The notes beneath the pieces were generated by a model that did not search any database, was not told the origin of the DNA, and saw only the letters and a list, made by a program, of their open reading frames with translations. Shown piece after piece: positions 1 through 8,221 of a stretch of 64,000 nt of DNA. Position 1 is the first letter of the stretch. Each line of letters begins with the position of its first letter. This DNA is from Gammaproteobacteria bacterium. Its GTDB lineage: Bacteria; Pseudomonadota; Gammaproteobacteria; GCA-001735895. The stretch covers positions 1 to 64,000 of the forward strand of contig JAOTXY010000003.1 of the NCBI GenBank assembly GCA_029862125.1. The letters are read 5' to 3'. The position numbers and the translations under genes were made by a program.

Positions 1-185
1 CCCCACAACACACGAAATAAAATTAAACCCAGCACAACATAACCAGCATATACATGGATAAGTTCAATATCCTCACTGATGTAGGCAATTGTATAAAACA
101 ACACCAATGACCAGTGAAATATGCGAATACCAATGTCCCAAACTTTTATCTGAGGGTTTTCTTGCTCTTCCAAATTTGAATGCAT
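1..185 (-). CDS. cytochrome b561-type membrane protein, N-terminal part
   Basis: Seen: an open frame starts at an ATG at 183-185 and runs off the left edge, giving 61 codons. It contains VWDIGIRIFHWSLVL followed by a hydrophobic stretch and a second one (VYAGYVVLGLILFRVLW). Known: this is the start of the di-haem cytochrome b561 / Ni-Fe-hydrogenase b-type cytochrome family, in which the His of the FHW motif is a haem ligand in the first membrane helix. Such proteins pass electrons between quinone and small c-type cytochromes in the inner membrane. The gene lies downstream, in the same direction, of a small membrane-protein cassette and a repeat copy. Its partner and full length cannot be seen. 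Confidence 0.75.
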   Translation of the reverse strand, partial: MHSNLEEQENPQIKVWDIGIRIFHWSLVLFYTIAYISEDIELIHVYAGYVVLGLILFRVLW

Positions 186-285
186 AGATATGGCACAAGT
201 AAACCAGGAGAAATATTCTCCCAAGTGCTCTATTTTGCTAGACTGATGAGGGCATTAACTTGATATCAATCAAAAATAGTAATGG

Positions 286-347
286 GCGTCCGCTTCTGGC
301 CGATCCCAGAAGCCCAGGTAGTGCTTCTCAGCGTCCGTTATCGGGAG
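286..347 (-). repeat. dispersed intergenic repeat, copy 1
   Basis: On the minus strand it reads TCCCGATAACGGACGCTGAG, a variable middle, then CGGCCAGAAGCGGACGC. It follows the cassette end at 389-400. It has no promoter-like tail, and the cytochrome b gene starts about 100 bp further on. Confidence 0.8.
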
Positions 348-388
348 TTTTCCAGCACAGTGTGCACTTTGTCCGACTGCATGCGCTT

Positions 389-933
389 GTTAGACTGCAT
401 ATCGAGTTTCATTTCTATTAATCACTAGCCACCGTCATATTAAGTTTAGAGTTCAATGCCACTAAGCCGCATAGCTGAGTATGCTAAGGCAAGAGCCCCC
501 CAATATACAAAGAACCCCCAGTAATAGGTGTAATAGGCAAGCGCTCCACGAGAAGGATAAACGTATTCCTTCTCCATGAACCACAATACGATATTGATAT
601 AAAGCGAGATAGATCCAGCTGCACTCCAAAGGACATAACCCCATGCATAGCCTAGGATCACGCCAATGCTTCCCGAAATTACCAGGGGGACAACAAGCAC
701 CCAATCCGCCCAAGCTAATCCCAAAGCGGAGCGAAAGTGGGTTCTGTCTCGCCAATCTTCTCCTTTGGCGACAAGGATATCTTTTGCTTGTTGGCTATGT
801 GGTTTTACTAGCATGATCAGTTGGGCCAATACGAGAGGTGCTAAGGTAACTGCACCAAATATAATGAGTACCCACGTTACAATTGTTGGTTGCAAAGTTC
901 TGCCTCTAATCGCAATTTTGCATGCAGTCTAAC
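389..933 (-). mobile_element. integron-like cassette unit 1
   Basis: The small gene at 446-895 is bracketed by a perfect 12-bp inverted pair: GTTAGACTGCAT at 389-400 and ATGCAGTCTAAC at 922-933. On the coding strand the unit begins with GTTAGAC just before the gene and ends with GTCTAAC followed by AAGCGCATGCAGTCGGAC. This fits an integron cassette, where the GTTRRRY core before a gene and the RYYYAAC core after it come from one attC site. The match is seen directly; movement by an integron integrase is inferred, and no IntI is present in the window. Confidence 0.6.
446..895 (-). CDS. small four-helix membrane protein, unknown function
   Basis: 149 aa that I do not recognise as a named family. 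There are four hydrophobic segments, at about residues 5-30, 60-85, 85-108 and 122-145. A charged loop containing KPHSQQAKDILVAKGEDWRD lies between the first and second. The first ATG is used; no strong ribosome-binding site is visible, but a promoter-like tail lies 25-80 bp upstream. The gene fills one integron-like cassette and is followed by attC-like sequence and repeat copy 1. Its base composition is lower in GC than the central block, consistent with acquired DNA. Confidence 0.7.
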   Translation of the reverse strand: MQPTIVTWVLIIFGAVTLAPLVLAQLIMLVKPHSQQAKDILVAKGEDWRDRTHFRSALGLAWADWVLVVPLVISGSIGVILGYAWGYVLWSAAGSISLYINIVLWFMEKEYVYPSRGALAYYTYYWGFFVYWGALALAYSAMRLSGIEL

Positions 934-975
934 AGCATGAGTAAAAGGTAATTGACCTGATAATATATTATTTGC
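922..975 (-). promoter_or_regulatory. cassette tail: palindrome and promoter-like element 1
   Basis: On the minus strand: ATAATATATTATC, then CAATTACCTTTTACTCATGC, then TGTTAGAC. It is the same tail as those at 2669, 11211, 11715, 57369 and 59099. The -10 box is poor here (TTTTAC in place of TATAAT). It directly precedes the small membrane-protein gene. Confidence 0.5.
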
Positions 976-980
976 TTCTA

Positions 981-1040
981 GGCGCATGCTCCTGGCCGTT
1001 CTTTGACTCTAGCGCCGAGGATTTGTGTGTCCGCTTAGCC
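981..1040 (-). repeat. dispersed intergenic repeat, copy 2
   Basis: On the minus strand: TAAGCGGACACACAAATCC, a variable middle, then AGAACGGCCAGGAGCATGCG, running straight into the tail at 975-922. The outer GGACGCTC is degenerate. Confidence 0.65.
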
Positions 1041-1234
1041 GGAATTCGATTCCACCCCTGGGCACTAATCTGAACCAAAAGCTATTCCACAAAAACTGCC
1101 TCCGAGAAATCTCTGGCCAGTGGCTGCAACCGGCTCGCAACTAGCCTAAAGATTGATCCAGTTCTGGACTTTCAGGTTCAACTAGTGCTCTATATCGCTC
1201 GGTCTTTTCGAGCGCTGCGCGTTCCTGGATTTAG

Positions 1235-2155
1235 ATGCGACACCCACATTTCATACTGATCAGCTTTGCCGTATTTTTCGCGGCCGGAATATGGGGTCTT
1301 TACTGGTTGCCCCAGCGACTGCTTCTGGAAGCGGGGATGACTGGCGGCTGGGGCACAGTGGCTCAATATGTGATCTCTCTGGCGGTTCTGTCGCCCATCG
1401 CACTCTGGCGATTTTTAAATGGGAAGCAAGTCGGTTTTCAGCACTGGGCTTGCGGCCTGTTACTGGGTAGTGGTGCGATATTCTACGCGAACTCATTTCT
1501 CGTGACCGATATCATTCGTGCTCTGGTGTTCTTCTATCTGGCACCAATTTGGGCAACACTCGTTGAAGTCTTATTTTTAAAGCGTATTCCAAACTGGCCG
1601 AGGGCTGTCAGTATTGTATTGGCGTTAGGCGGTGTGTGGATCGTGGTTGGGCTTGATGTTGGTGTTCCATTACCGGTTAACTTAGGAGACTGGTTTGGTC
1701 TGGTCGCTGGCCTCCTGATCGCTGCAGGCGCAGCGAGGACAGAAATAGAGCAACCGCAGGGTATCTTTCCGCTATTGTTTATAGTCATTGTTTTTTGTTT
1801 TCTGTCTTCGGTTTGCCAGTACCCACTGCTGGCTGACTCAGTTGGTACCATGCCAACAATCGACGTTGCAATGTCGAGCCTGCCTCTATTGGTCGGGATT
1901 ACTTTACTGTTCGTTCTTCCAACAACTGCTATATTGTTTTGGTCTCCTTCCAGGATTGGAACAGGCGTCTTTGGCATCTTGATTCTTTCGGAACTTGTTG
2001 TCGGTGTCATCAGTGCGGCTTTGTTGACTGACGAGCCTTTTGGATGGCGTGAAGTGGTTGGTGCGACAATGATCCTTCTCGCAGGCATTGTGGAGGTTGC
2101 TTTGAGTCGGTCGCCTGAGCTTAGGTCCGACTATCCGTCGATAGTTAAAGAATAA
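1235..2155 (+). CDS. EamA/DMT-superfamily transporter
   Basis: 306 aa with about ten hydrophobic segments in two halves, the usual layout and length of EamA (drug/metabolite transporter) proteins. These are inner-membrane exporters or importers of small metabolites; the substrate cannot be read from the sequence. The first helix contains FFAAGIWGLYWLPQR, and the last segment (GATMILLAGIVEVAL) precedes a short hydrophilic tail. The ATG follows no clear ribosome-binding site. The gene points opposite to the neighbouring cassettes and lacks their matched ends, so it appears to be an ordinary resident gene. Repeat copy 3 begins 6 bp past its stop. Confidence 0.85.
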   Translation: MRHPHFILISFAVFFAAGIWGLYWLPQRLLLEAGMTGGWGTVAQYVISLAVLSPIALWRFLNGKQVGFQHWACGLLLGSGAIFYANSFLVTDIIRALVFFYLAPIWATLVEVLFLKRIPNWPRAVSIVLALGGVWIVVGLDVGVPLPVNLGDWFGLVAGLLIAAGAARTEIEQPQGIFPLLFIVIVFCFLSSVCQYPLLADSVGTMPTIDVAMSSLPLLVGITLLFVLPTTAILFWSPSRIGTGVFGILILSELVVGVISAALLTDEPFGWREVVGATMILLAGIVEVALSRSPELRSDYPSIVKE

Positions 2156-2161
2156 TTCTTG

Positions 2162-2227
2162 AATGTCCGTTCATGGCCGAACGTCGCCTCTGACCAATCC
2201 GGCTTGAGTGTCTGCTTTGAAGAAAAG
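2162..2227 (-). repeat. dispersed intergenic repeat, copy 3
   Basis: On the minus strand: TTCTTCAAAGCAGACACTC, a variable middle, then GACGTTCGGCCATGAACGG. It lies just downstream of the ABM gene cassette and ends close to the stop of the convergent DMT gene. Confidence 0.8.
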
Positions 2228-2244
2228 GAGTATTGCTCGGGTAC

Positions 2245-2616
2245 TTAGTCCGACCGCATGCGGTTGTTAGATATGTCATGCGCTAACTTGCTGTCAGATG
2301 GCACTTGTTCCCGATCTACCATTCCATAGTCTCTGCTGACATTTGCAACTCTCAATCGATAATCCAAAAATACTCCTTCACGCCCTTTTATTTGTGCAAG
2401 ACGATGTGATTCGATGTTTCTCCATTCTTCTATCGCTTTTTCATCTCGCCAAAATGAGAGAGATAATAATTTCCCTTCCTCTGCAAGGCTTGAAAACCTT
2501 TCTATCGAAATAAAGCCATCAATATTTTCTAATAGCGGTTTCAATCTTGCAGCTATATTCAAATATTCTTGTACTTTTCCTTCAGTCGGAATCACTTCAA
2601 AAATCACAGCAATCAC
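2245..2616 (-). CDS. antibiotic biosynthesis monooxygenase (ABM) domain protein
   Basis: 123 aa. The first 95 residues have the ferredoxin-like ABM pattern: MIAVIFEVIPTEGKVQEYL, then IDGFISIERF, then LLSLSFWRDEKAIEEWR. Relatives include YgiN-type quinol monooxygenases and haem-degrading IsdG-like proteins, and they act as small cytosolic dimers. The start is a GTG with a strong GGAGG site 8 bp upstream. The last residues (SNNRMRSD) are encoded by the attC-like end of the cassette (2266-2272), so the natural C-terminus has been extended or replaced by recombination-site sequence. Function beyond the fold is unknown. Confidence 0.8.
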   Translation of the reverse strand: MIAVIFEVIPTEGKVQEYLNIAARLKPLLENIDGFISIERFSSLAEEGKLLSLSFWRDEKAIEEWRNIESHRLAQIKGREGVFLDYRLRVANVSRDYGMVDREQVPSDSKLAHDISNNRMRSD

Positions 2617-2675
2617 AATTTATTCCTCCGATATGCGAGGCTAAATATATTTATCTCTATATCTAAAAATCTAAC
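2266..2675 (-). mobile_element. integron-like cassette unit 2
   Basis: The ABM gene is bracketed by GTTAGAT at 2266-2272 and ATCTAAC at 2669-2675 (plus strand), an exact 7-bp inverted pair of GTTRRRY/RYYYAAC type. The downstream end continues AACCGCATGCGGTCGGAC, close to the one in unit 1. The pair surrounds the gene, as integron cassette chemistry predicts. Confidence 0.6.
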
Positions 2676-2720
2676 AGAATGATTATAAAGATTTTAACCT
2701 GATAACATATTTTTGCTTTG
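2669..2720 (-). promoter_or_regulatory. cassette tail: promoter-like element 2
   Basis: On the minus strand: AAAAATATGTTATC, then AGGTTAAAATCTTTATAATC, then ATTCTGTTAGAT. A TATAAT box lies at 2687-2682. It precedes the GTG start of the ABM gene by about 65 bp. Confidence 0.55.
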
Positions 2721-2728
2721 TTGCTAGG

Positions 2729-2800
2729 GGTCCGCTTCTGGCCGAAGATTGCCTCCTACCTGGACTTTGTGAGCGTCTCCTTTGGAGAAAACAGACGCTC
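2729..2800 (-). repeat. dispersed intergenic repeat, copy 4
   Basis: A near-consensus copy. On the minus strand: GAGCGTCTGTTTTCTCCAAA, then GGAGACGCTC, then GGCAATCTTCGGCCAGAAGC, then GGACCCC. It runs into the promoter-like tail of the ABM cassette. Confidence 0.85.
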
Positions 2801-2893
2801 ATAAATGAAATTTCAGCTTCTGCTAACGAACCAACTCAGACACTTGGAGATTGGAGATGTATGCGAAAATAATAGAGCGCAATTAGCTGGTAG

Positions 2894-4939
2894 TTATTCT
2901 AATAGCCCCGCTTTGCTTAAACCACTAATAAGGTGATTGAATTGCTCGGGATTTTTGAAAGTAAACAGGTCTGACCAGTAGTCGCGCCAGCTTTCGTTAT
3001 CCCAGTCTGACTCATTGGTAAGTTCAGTTCTTGCACGTCGAAAAAACTCCGACGCCGCGGCGTTGGCCTCTTCATCCTTTCCAAGCTGCGCATAACAAGC
3101 GGCAATACAACCCTGAACCTCAATCCCGGGTGCTGACAGTTTCCCAAACGTTTTGATCGCGTTTTCGTAGCGTTCAGCAAAATACTCCGAAAATCCCATG
3201 CTTTGAAGACAGGAGTCAGGCAGGAATGGGTTTCGATTAATGGCCTCTTTGCCACAGTAAAGACTGTCTTCATAATCACCGGCACACATGGAGAAATCGG
3301 TTTTCATACAGTAATTCCAGTAATCGTTGGGATTCAAGTCCAGCGCTTTTTGTATTTCGATTTCGGCAAGCTCGAAATTGCCCTTTATATAAAAGTAAGC
3401 GCAAGCCAGCATTATATGGGCATGGCTGTCATGATTGTCCAGCTCCACTGCCTTGCTGGCACACTCAAATGTACGATCTGCGGCAGCATCATGATTTTCG
3501 GTCCAGTCGGTCCAACACTCTGCAATGTAGGTTTCGGCCAGCCCGCTGTAGGCTAATGCATAATCCGGATCCAGCTCCAATGCCTTTTCGAACATCTTCC
3601 TCGCCTGAAGAATACCCTCCTTCGAGCCGCGCCAATCGGGGAAACAGTGTTTGCCGCGAAGGTAGCAATCATAGGCCGACAGGTTCGTGCCACTTTTTTT
3701 CATCGCGCGTTGCTTGCTCTCATCTTCCAGTCGCACAGCCAGAGCCGAAACTATCTTCTGTGTGACATCGTCTTGCACCGCGAAAACATCCTCAAGGATT
3801 CGATCGTAACTCTCAACCCAAAGATGATTTCTGGTTGCAGCATCGGAAAGTTGCGCGGTTACCCGCACCCTTTCCCCTGATTTTCGGACACTCCCCTCGA
3901 GCACATACCTGGCACCGAGCTTTGCAGCCGCCTCACCCACATCAACTGACTGACCCTTGAAGGCAAAAGATGAACCACGAGCAATCACAAACAATTCCCG
4001 AAACCGGCTCAGCCCGGTGATTATGTCCTCGGTGATCCCGTCGCTGAAGTACTCTTGCTCGGAATCATCGCTCATGTTTAGAAACGGCAAGACAGCAATA
4101 GACGGTAATTCGCCAGTACTGGAATGTCCCGGATCGCCAGATGTATCTGCAGAAGGCGACTCGTCTGTAAAATCTGGTTCGGGGTCAGCGCTTCTGTTTA
4201 TTACATCTGCAGAGCCAATTCTTATTGCATCATGCAGTTCGGTTGTTTCCCGGGAGGGTTCAACGCCTAGCTCTTTGATTAAGACCTCACTACAACGTTT
4301 ATACGCCATCAAGGCATGATTTCGCTCTCCTCGAGCCGTATATACCTGCATCAAGATTCGCCAGGCTGATTCACTTATCCTGTCGAGATTGACGAATTTT
4401 TCCCCTAGTTCGGCGGCATTTTCCAGTTCACCCGATTCAATTTGGGAAACTAGTACCTTCTCCAGGGCCTGGATGACCAACCTGCGAAATCGGTCTCGCT
4501 CGGTAGCCAACCATTCTTCACCGTTGGAATCTCTTACCGCTACTCCCTCCAGAAACTCTCCTCGATAAATCCCGATCGCTTCGGCGGCAGCTTCTGGTGT
4601 TTGTTCTACCACCAGCGTTTCGAGCTTTACCGCGTCTATCTCGATCGAGCGATTATCAAAATTCACATTTATGTGATCTATTTGAAGCGGACACGGTTCA
4701 ATGTGGTCAAACATTTTCTTAAGTGCGTTCAATGCCTGGCGTAAGGAGTTACGCGCCTGTTGCTCGCCGCGATCACTCCACAAAAGATTCGCCAGGTGGT
4801 CGCGGGAATGCGGCCCTGGAACCAAGGCAAGGTAGGTAAGCAGGGTTTCCGTCTTTCGTGTAGGCAACGAAACGATCTCACCCGAAGGAAGTCGAGCTTC
4901 AAATCGGCCAAGAATGTCTAGTTGCAGGGTAGCTGCCAA
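2894..4939 (-). CDS. BTAD transcriptional regulator with FlgO/TolB-like and TPR domains
   Basis: 681 aa. Residues 1-250 form a SARP/AfsR-type winged helix plus BTAD domain (LGRFEARLPSGEIVSLPTRK, then SRDHLANLLWSDRGEQQARN, then LGVEPSRET). Residues 285-430 resemble the FlgO/TolB-like segment found in adenylate-cyclase and CadC-type regulators (SIAVLPFLNMSDDSEQEYFS, VLEGSVRKSGERVRVTAQL). Residues 440-650 are TPR repeats. No membrane helix is seen, so it is probably a cytosolic DNA-binding regulator with protein-interaction repeats. It is transcribed away from the serine/threonine kinase gene at 5407, with repeat copy 5 between them. Function as a partner of the kinase is an inference from this arrangement. 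Confidence 0.85.
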   Translation of the reverse strand: MAATLQLDILGRFEARLPSGEIVSLPTRKTETLLTYLALVPGPHSRDHLANLLWSDRGEQQARNSLRQALNALKKMFDHIEPCPLQIDHINVNFDNRSIEIDAVKLETLVVEQTPEAAAEAIGIYRGEFLEGVAVRDSNGEEWLATERDRFRRLVIQALEKVLVSQIESGELENAAELGEKFVNLDRISESAWRILMQVYTARGERNHALMAYKRCSEVLIKELGVEPSRETTELHDAIRIGSADVINRSADPEPDFTDESPSADTSGDPGHSSTGELPSIAVLPFLNMSDDSEQEYFSDGITEDIITGLSRFRELFVIARGSSFAFKGQSVDVGEAAAKLGARYVLEGSVRKSGERVRVTAQLSDAATRNHLWVESYDRILEDVFAVQDDVTQKIVSALAVRLEDESKQRAMKKSGTNLSAYDCYLRGKHCFPDWRGSKEGILQARKMFEKALELDPDYALAYSGLAETYIAECWTDWTENHDAAADRTFECASKAVELDNHDSHAHIMLACAYFYIKGNFELAEIEIQKALDLNPNDYWNYCMKTDFSMCAGDYEDSLYCGKEAINRNPFLPDSCLQSMGFSEYFAERYENAIKTFGKLSAPGIEVQGCIAACYAQLGKDEEANAAASEFFRRARTELTNESDWDNESWRDYWSDLFTFKNPEQFNHLISGLSKAGLLE

Positions 4940-5068
4940 GCTTTAGCCTTTGCTTTGTTTTTTTCGTAGCTACTGATTCTACGGGTTTTGTATATGGAAT
5001 TCACGAAGCGTCGAGCGACACTGTACACTTTTTGACGGGCTGGCAAGTAGAGATTAACCAATTACTCA

Positions 5069-5134
5069 GGGGTCCGCTTTTGGCCGAACTCGGAAGCCCA
5101 GATGACGTTTGTGAGTGTCTGTTATTGAGAAAGC
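5069..5134 (-). repeat. dispersed intergenic repeat, copy 5
   Basis: On the minus strand: TTTCTCAATAACAGACACTC, a variable middle, then GAGTTCGGCCAAAAGCGGAC. It sits in the 467-bp space between the regulator and the kinase. The remainder of that space shows no gene and no clear promoter pair. Confidence 0.75.
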
Positions 5135-5406
5135 AGTCCCCTCAGCGATTACTTCAATAGCCGAGAACGACTTAAAGTGCTTTTACCGAGCAAAATGCCC
5201 TCGAAGTATTGACTCGATAGCTGCAAAGTCATCGAGAATTAGGGTGACGGCCATGTTAATTCTCTTCCAAAAATATTAATAAAGTGAACCATCACGTTAA
5301 ACATCCAGTAAAGAATTATGAAAACCGCCAATAATGTTTAAAGGTTCCGTGTTTTCGCCCGAAATAGATATTACCAACGTCGGCAGGTTATGTGGACTAA
5401 TCCCTT

Positions 5407-7068
5407 ATGACAAAAAACATACAATTGGAAGGTTACACAGACCTCGCCCAAATAGGCCGCGGCGGCATGGCGACTATTTACCGTGGTCACCAGACCTCTC
5501 TAAACCGCACCGTTGCAATAAAGTTTTTATCAGCGGAACATCTCTGGGACCACCAAGCTCAGGAGTTGTTCGGCCAGGAGTCACTGGTTATCGCCCAACT
5601 CAACCACCCGAATATTATTCATATCATCGATCGAGGCTTCACTGCTGGCGGCAGACCTTATTTCGTTATGGAATACGTGGAAGGCCAGACTCTGGCCGAG
5701 AAAGTTCAACAAACCACAATGTCCCCTATGGCCAAAGTGATGCTATCAATGCAAATCTGCAGTGGTCTTGCTTATGCTCACAAGAATGGCGTAATCCACC
5801 GCGATATTAAACCCGCGAACTTGCTCATCGACAGCGAGGGTCATCTTAAAATTCTGGACTTCGGGATCGCCTGGCTAAACGCTAGAGGTAATCCCGACGG
5901 CGAGGAAGTTCTGGGCACTCCCGATTATATGTCCCCGGAACAATTCACAGCGCCCGATTCGGTTAGTCCGTTGAGCGACATTTACTCGCTAGGTGCCGTT
6001 ATGTACCTGTTGTTTGTCGGGAAAAAACACGCCGACGATATCAAAAACTGGCAGGCGCAATTGACTTCACTGCAACCGAAACTGGCTGAGCTGATTCAAC
6101 AATGTCTGGAGATCGAGTCCACCAACCGTCCGGCTTCAGCAGAAGAAGCCAGACTTCGCCTGTTACGTCTTTTACAAGGCGCGCACCTGGCCGAAGCGCA
6201 GAAAGAGGAAGCCAGTGCTGTGGTTAGCAAGGCAATCGATAATTTCGTGCTGCTCGACATAATGAAGCGCAATCAACGCGGGGCCACTTACCTGTTCGAG
6301 GATAAGTCGCGTAATCAATTAATGGTCATCAAGAAACGCGTCAAATCCGAGGCTGGACTTCGCGAGGCAAGGCTGCTGATTGACATCAAGCATCCGAATA
6401 TAATCGAAGTGCTCGGCACGTCGGAAAATAATAATGCATTTATTATAGTTATGCGTCACCTAAGCGGTGGCAGTCTCCAGGATCGCCTATCCAGACCCTA
6501 CACGGGCGATTGCTTCGTCAATACCGCGCTGCAGTTATGCCATGGCATGCAGGCTGCGCATGACAACGATATTCTGCACGGAAACCTGTGCCCCAGTAAT
6601 ATCCTGTTCGATAAAAAGGACAGAATCCGTATCAGCGATTTTGGATTCGAGAAGCATTACGGAAAAGAGGGAAAAGACTCGTACCAACCTCCTGTTCTCA
6701 GGGCTGAGGCTTCGATAGAGCGTGATGTTTACTCTATGGGTGCTATTTTCCACCATATGCTTACCAGCGAAACACTCAAGTTTTCACATCGCCGCATACA
6801 ACCCTGTCCCGCTTTCGAAAATCTCGACACTCGTTTACAAGCGTTGTTACGGAATATGCTGGAAACCGATTCGGATAATTACCTGGATCGATTGGACAAA
6901 GTCATCGTCCAGCTTGAGTCTCTCAAGGGGAAGCTGCCCGAGGCTGTGCTTGAGCGGAAAAAACGCCATCGTCGCTTAATCTGGTTTATGACAGGCGGGC
7001 TGCTGTTAATTGGAATTGCCGTTATCGTCGCTTATCTCTATCCGGATTACTGGCAAGGTAACTACTAA
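5407..7068 (+). CDS. two-domain serine/threonine kinase: active kinase plus pseudokinase, C-terminal anchor
   Basis: 553 aa. Kinase 1 (about residues 8-255) has GRGGMATIY at 18-26, VAIK with Lys39, HRDIKPAN at 131-138, DFG at 151-153 and SPE at 176-178, so it should phosphorylate Ser/Thr. A second Hanks-type fold follows at about 278-505. It keeps a lysine (VIKK, about 309-310) and DFG (411-413), but its catalytic loop is HGNLCPSN (391-398), with Asn for the catalytic Asp, and it has no proper glycine loop. It should be a pseudokinase. A membrane helix near 521-545 (LIWFMTGGLLLIGIAVIVAY) leaves only a few residues outside. The ATG lacks a clear ribosome-binding site. The gene diverges from the BTAD/TPR regulator, suggesting a signalling pair. 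Confidence 0.9.
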   Translation: MTKNIQLEGYTDLAQIGRGGMATIYRGHQTSLNRTVAIKFLSAEHLWDHQAQELFGQESLVIAQLNHPNIIHIIDRGFTAGGRPYFVMEYVEGQTLAEKVQQTTMSPMAKVMLSMQICSGLAYAHKNGVIHRDIKPANLLIDSEGHLKILDFGIAWLNARGNPDGEEVLGTPDYMSPEQFTAPDSVSPLSDIYSLGAVMYLLFVGKKHADDIKNWQAQLTSLQPKLAELIQQCLEIESTNRPASAEEARLRLLRLLQGAHLAEAQKEEASAVVSKAIDNFVLLDIMKRNQRGATYLFEDKSRNQLMVIKKRVKSEAGLREARLLIDIKHPNIIEVLGTSENNNAFIIVMRHLSGGSLQDRLSRPYTGDCFVNTALQLCHGMQAAHDNDILHGNLCPSNILFDKKDRIRISDFGFEKHYGKEGKDSYQPPVLRAEASIERDVYSMGAIFHHMLTSETLKFSHRRIQPCPAFENLDTRLQALLRNMLETDSDNYLDRLDKVIVQLESLKGKLPEAVLERKKRHRRLIWFMTGGLLLIGIAVIVAYLYPDYWQGNY

Positions 7069-7207
7069 ATGAACGGGTCTTTATTGAGCATAACCTCAAT
7101 ACCCGCTGGCGTAATCGACCGCTGCAACCAGGGCCGAGGAAAACCAGGTCAGGGAGCAATTGTTTCCAATACTTACGAAATTTGCTCGCTAACCCATGTT
7201 TTCTGCC

Positions 7208-7280
7208 GGGCGTCCGCCTCTGGCCGTTTCGAGAAGCCCAGCAAGCTCATCTGAGCGTCAGCTTTGGAGAAAACCGACGC
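7208..7280 (-). repeat. dispersed intergenic repeat, copy 6
   Basis: On the minus strand: GCGTCGGTTTTCTCCAAAGC, TGACGCTC, a variable middle, then CGAAACGGCCAGAGGCGGAC. It lies in the gap after the kinase (7069-7440), where I see no other feature. It has no promoter-like tail. Confidence 0.8.
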
Positions 7281-7440
7281 TAAAGCTCGAGGCATCAGCG
7301 ACGATTTACAACCCAACCCGGTCTCCCGACAGATGTCGCTTAGTGATTAATTTCCCACATTGGGCACGGCTACAATTCAGGAGTACGGTCAATTTCCCAA
7401 CAAAAAATCGACCTCACTTGAGGTGGCTAACCATTCTCGC

Positions 7441-7761
7441 TTAGTTCATCGGATATTTCGTTCTTACCCTTTTTTGGCGATCTTCCTTATTCCATTTACC
7501 TGTTTCCCTCGGATCGGCCTGGCCCCAGGCATCTCGAGTTTTAACCTGTGTCAATTTCATTTCGTGCTTTCTTTCTGCCTTATCATCGGCCAGGGTAAAC
7601 TTGGAGATTGTCGTATCTTCGTCAGCGTTATATCTCCTGAGTTTTTTGGTAATACTTGCTCTCATTGCCAATTCACTACGTATAGCCGATTTGCGACTTA
7701 TCGCCGGTTCAGGGTCAACGGTTTCACTTTTATTCCCGCGCTTGAAAAGCCAATTGAACAT
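7441..7761 (-). CDS. small basic protein of unknown function
   Basis: 106 aa from the ATG at 7761, chosen because GGAG lies about 9 bp upstream; a start at 7788 would add 9 residues. It is highly charged, with a Lys/Arg-rich middle and end (AERKHEMKLTQVKTRDAWGQ, then KEDRQKRVRTKYPMN), and has no membrane segment or cysteine. I recognise no family. It sits alone between repeat copies 6 and 7. It could be a real short gene or a chance frame; the ribosome-binding site is the main support. Confidence 0.45.
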   Translation of the reverse strand: MFNWLFKRGNKSETVDPEPAISRKSAIRSELAMRASITKKLRRYNADEDTTISKFTLADDKAERKHEMKLTQVKTRDAWGQADPRETGKWNKEDRQKRVRTKYPMN

Positions 7762-7920
7762 AATTGGGCTCCAAAATTTCTTGAACATGGTTATCTATCG
7801 AATTGCTAATACTCATTGTTGCGAAGTACTTGCGTTAAATATAGCCTCTAAGTCGGTGTCAACCATAGAAATAATTCACCATCAGCTTGTGAATTAGTGG
7901 AATTTCATAATTCTCTTGGC

Positions 7921-7996
7921 CAGCGTCCGTTGCTGGCCGAAGATTGCCTCCTAGCCCAGCTAATTGAGCGTCTCCTTTGAAGAAAGCTGACCCTCA
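7921..7996 (-). repeat. dispersed intergenic repeat, copy 7
   Basis: On the minus strand: GAGGGTCAGCTTTCTTCAAA, GGAGACGCTC, a variable middle, then GGCAATCTTCGGCCAGCAAC, GGACGCTG. It lies downstream of the HDOD gene and upstream of the small basic protein, and has no tail. Confidence 0.8.
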
Positions 7997-8171
7997 AACT
8001 AGATCGATCAGCGGCGACAAGCGACTGTGATTTCAATTGATCACGCGCGCAGCGGGCATTGGGTTCGACTTGTTATGCATTGGTAGGCACTCTGCAGAAA
8101 TTTCTGGCATCACCCAAAGCTAAGAGACAGAAGATTGTGATTTACCTCATCAGGCCTCTCGACCAATACTA

Positions 8172-8216
8172 ATAGGTATACTGTCCCCAGATTCCAGATT
8201 CCAGATTCCATTTCTC
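8172..8216. repeat. REP-like half site and short tandem repeat
   Basis: AATAGGTATACTGTCCCC at 8172-8189 is one arm of the palindrome seen complete at 19455. It is followed by three tandem copies of AGATTCC and a poly-pyrimidine end. The rest of 7997-8221 holds no gene that I can support. Confidence 0.55.
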
Positions 8217-8221
8217 CTCGA

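Noticed and set aside
1534-2088. 184-aa minus-strand frame inside the DMT transporter
   Set aside because: Shadow of a real gene: odd composition rich in Thr, Pro and Ser, no start signal, and the plus frame has ten membrane helices.
5334-5810. 158-aa plus-strand frame over the start of the kinase
   Set aside because: It shares DNA with the kinase glycine-loop region in another frame, and its composition is not protein-like.
7069-7254. 61-aa frame after the kinase
   Set aside because: It runs through repeat copy 6 and has no start signal or motif.
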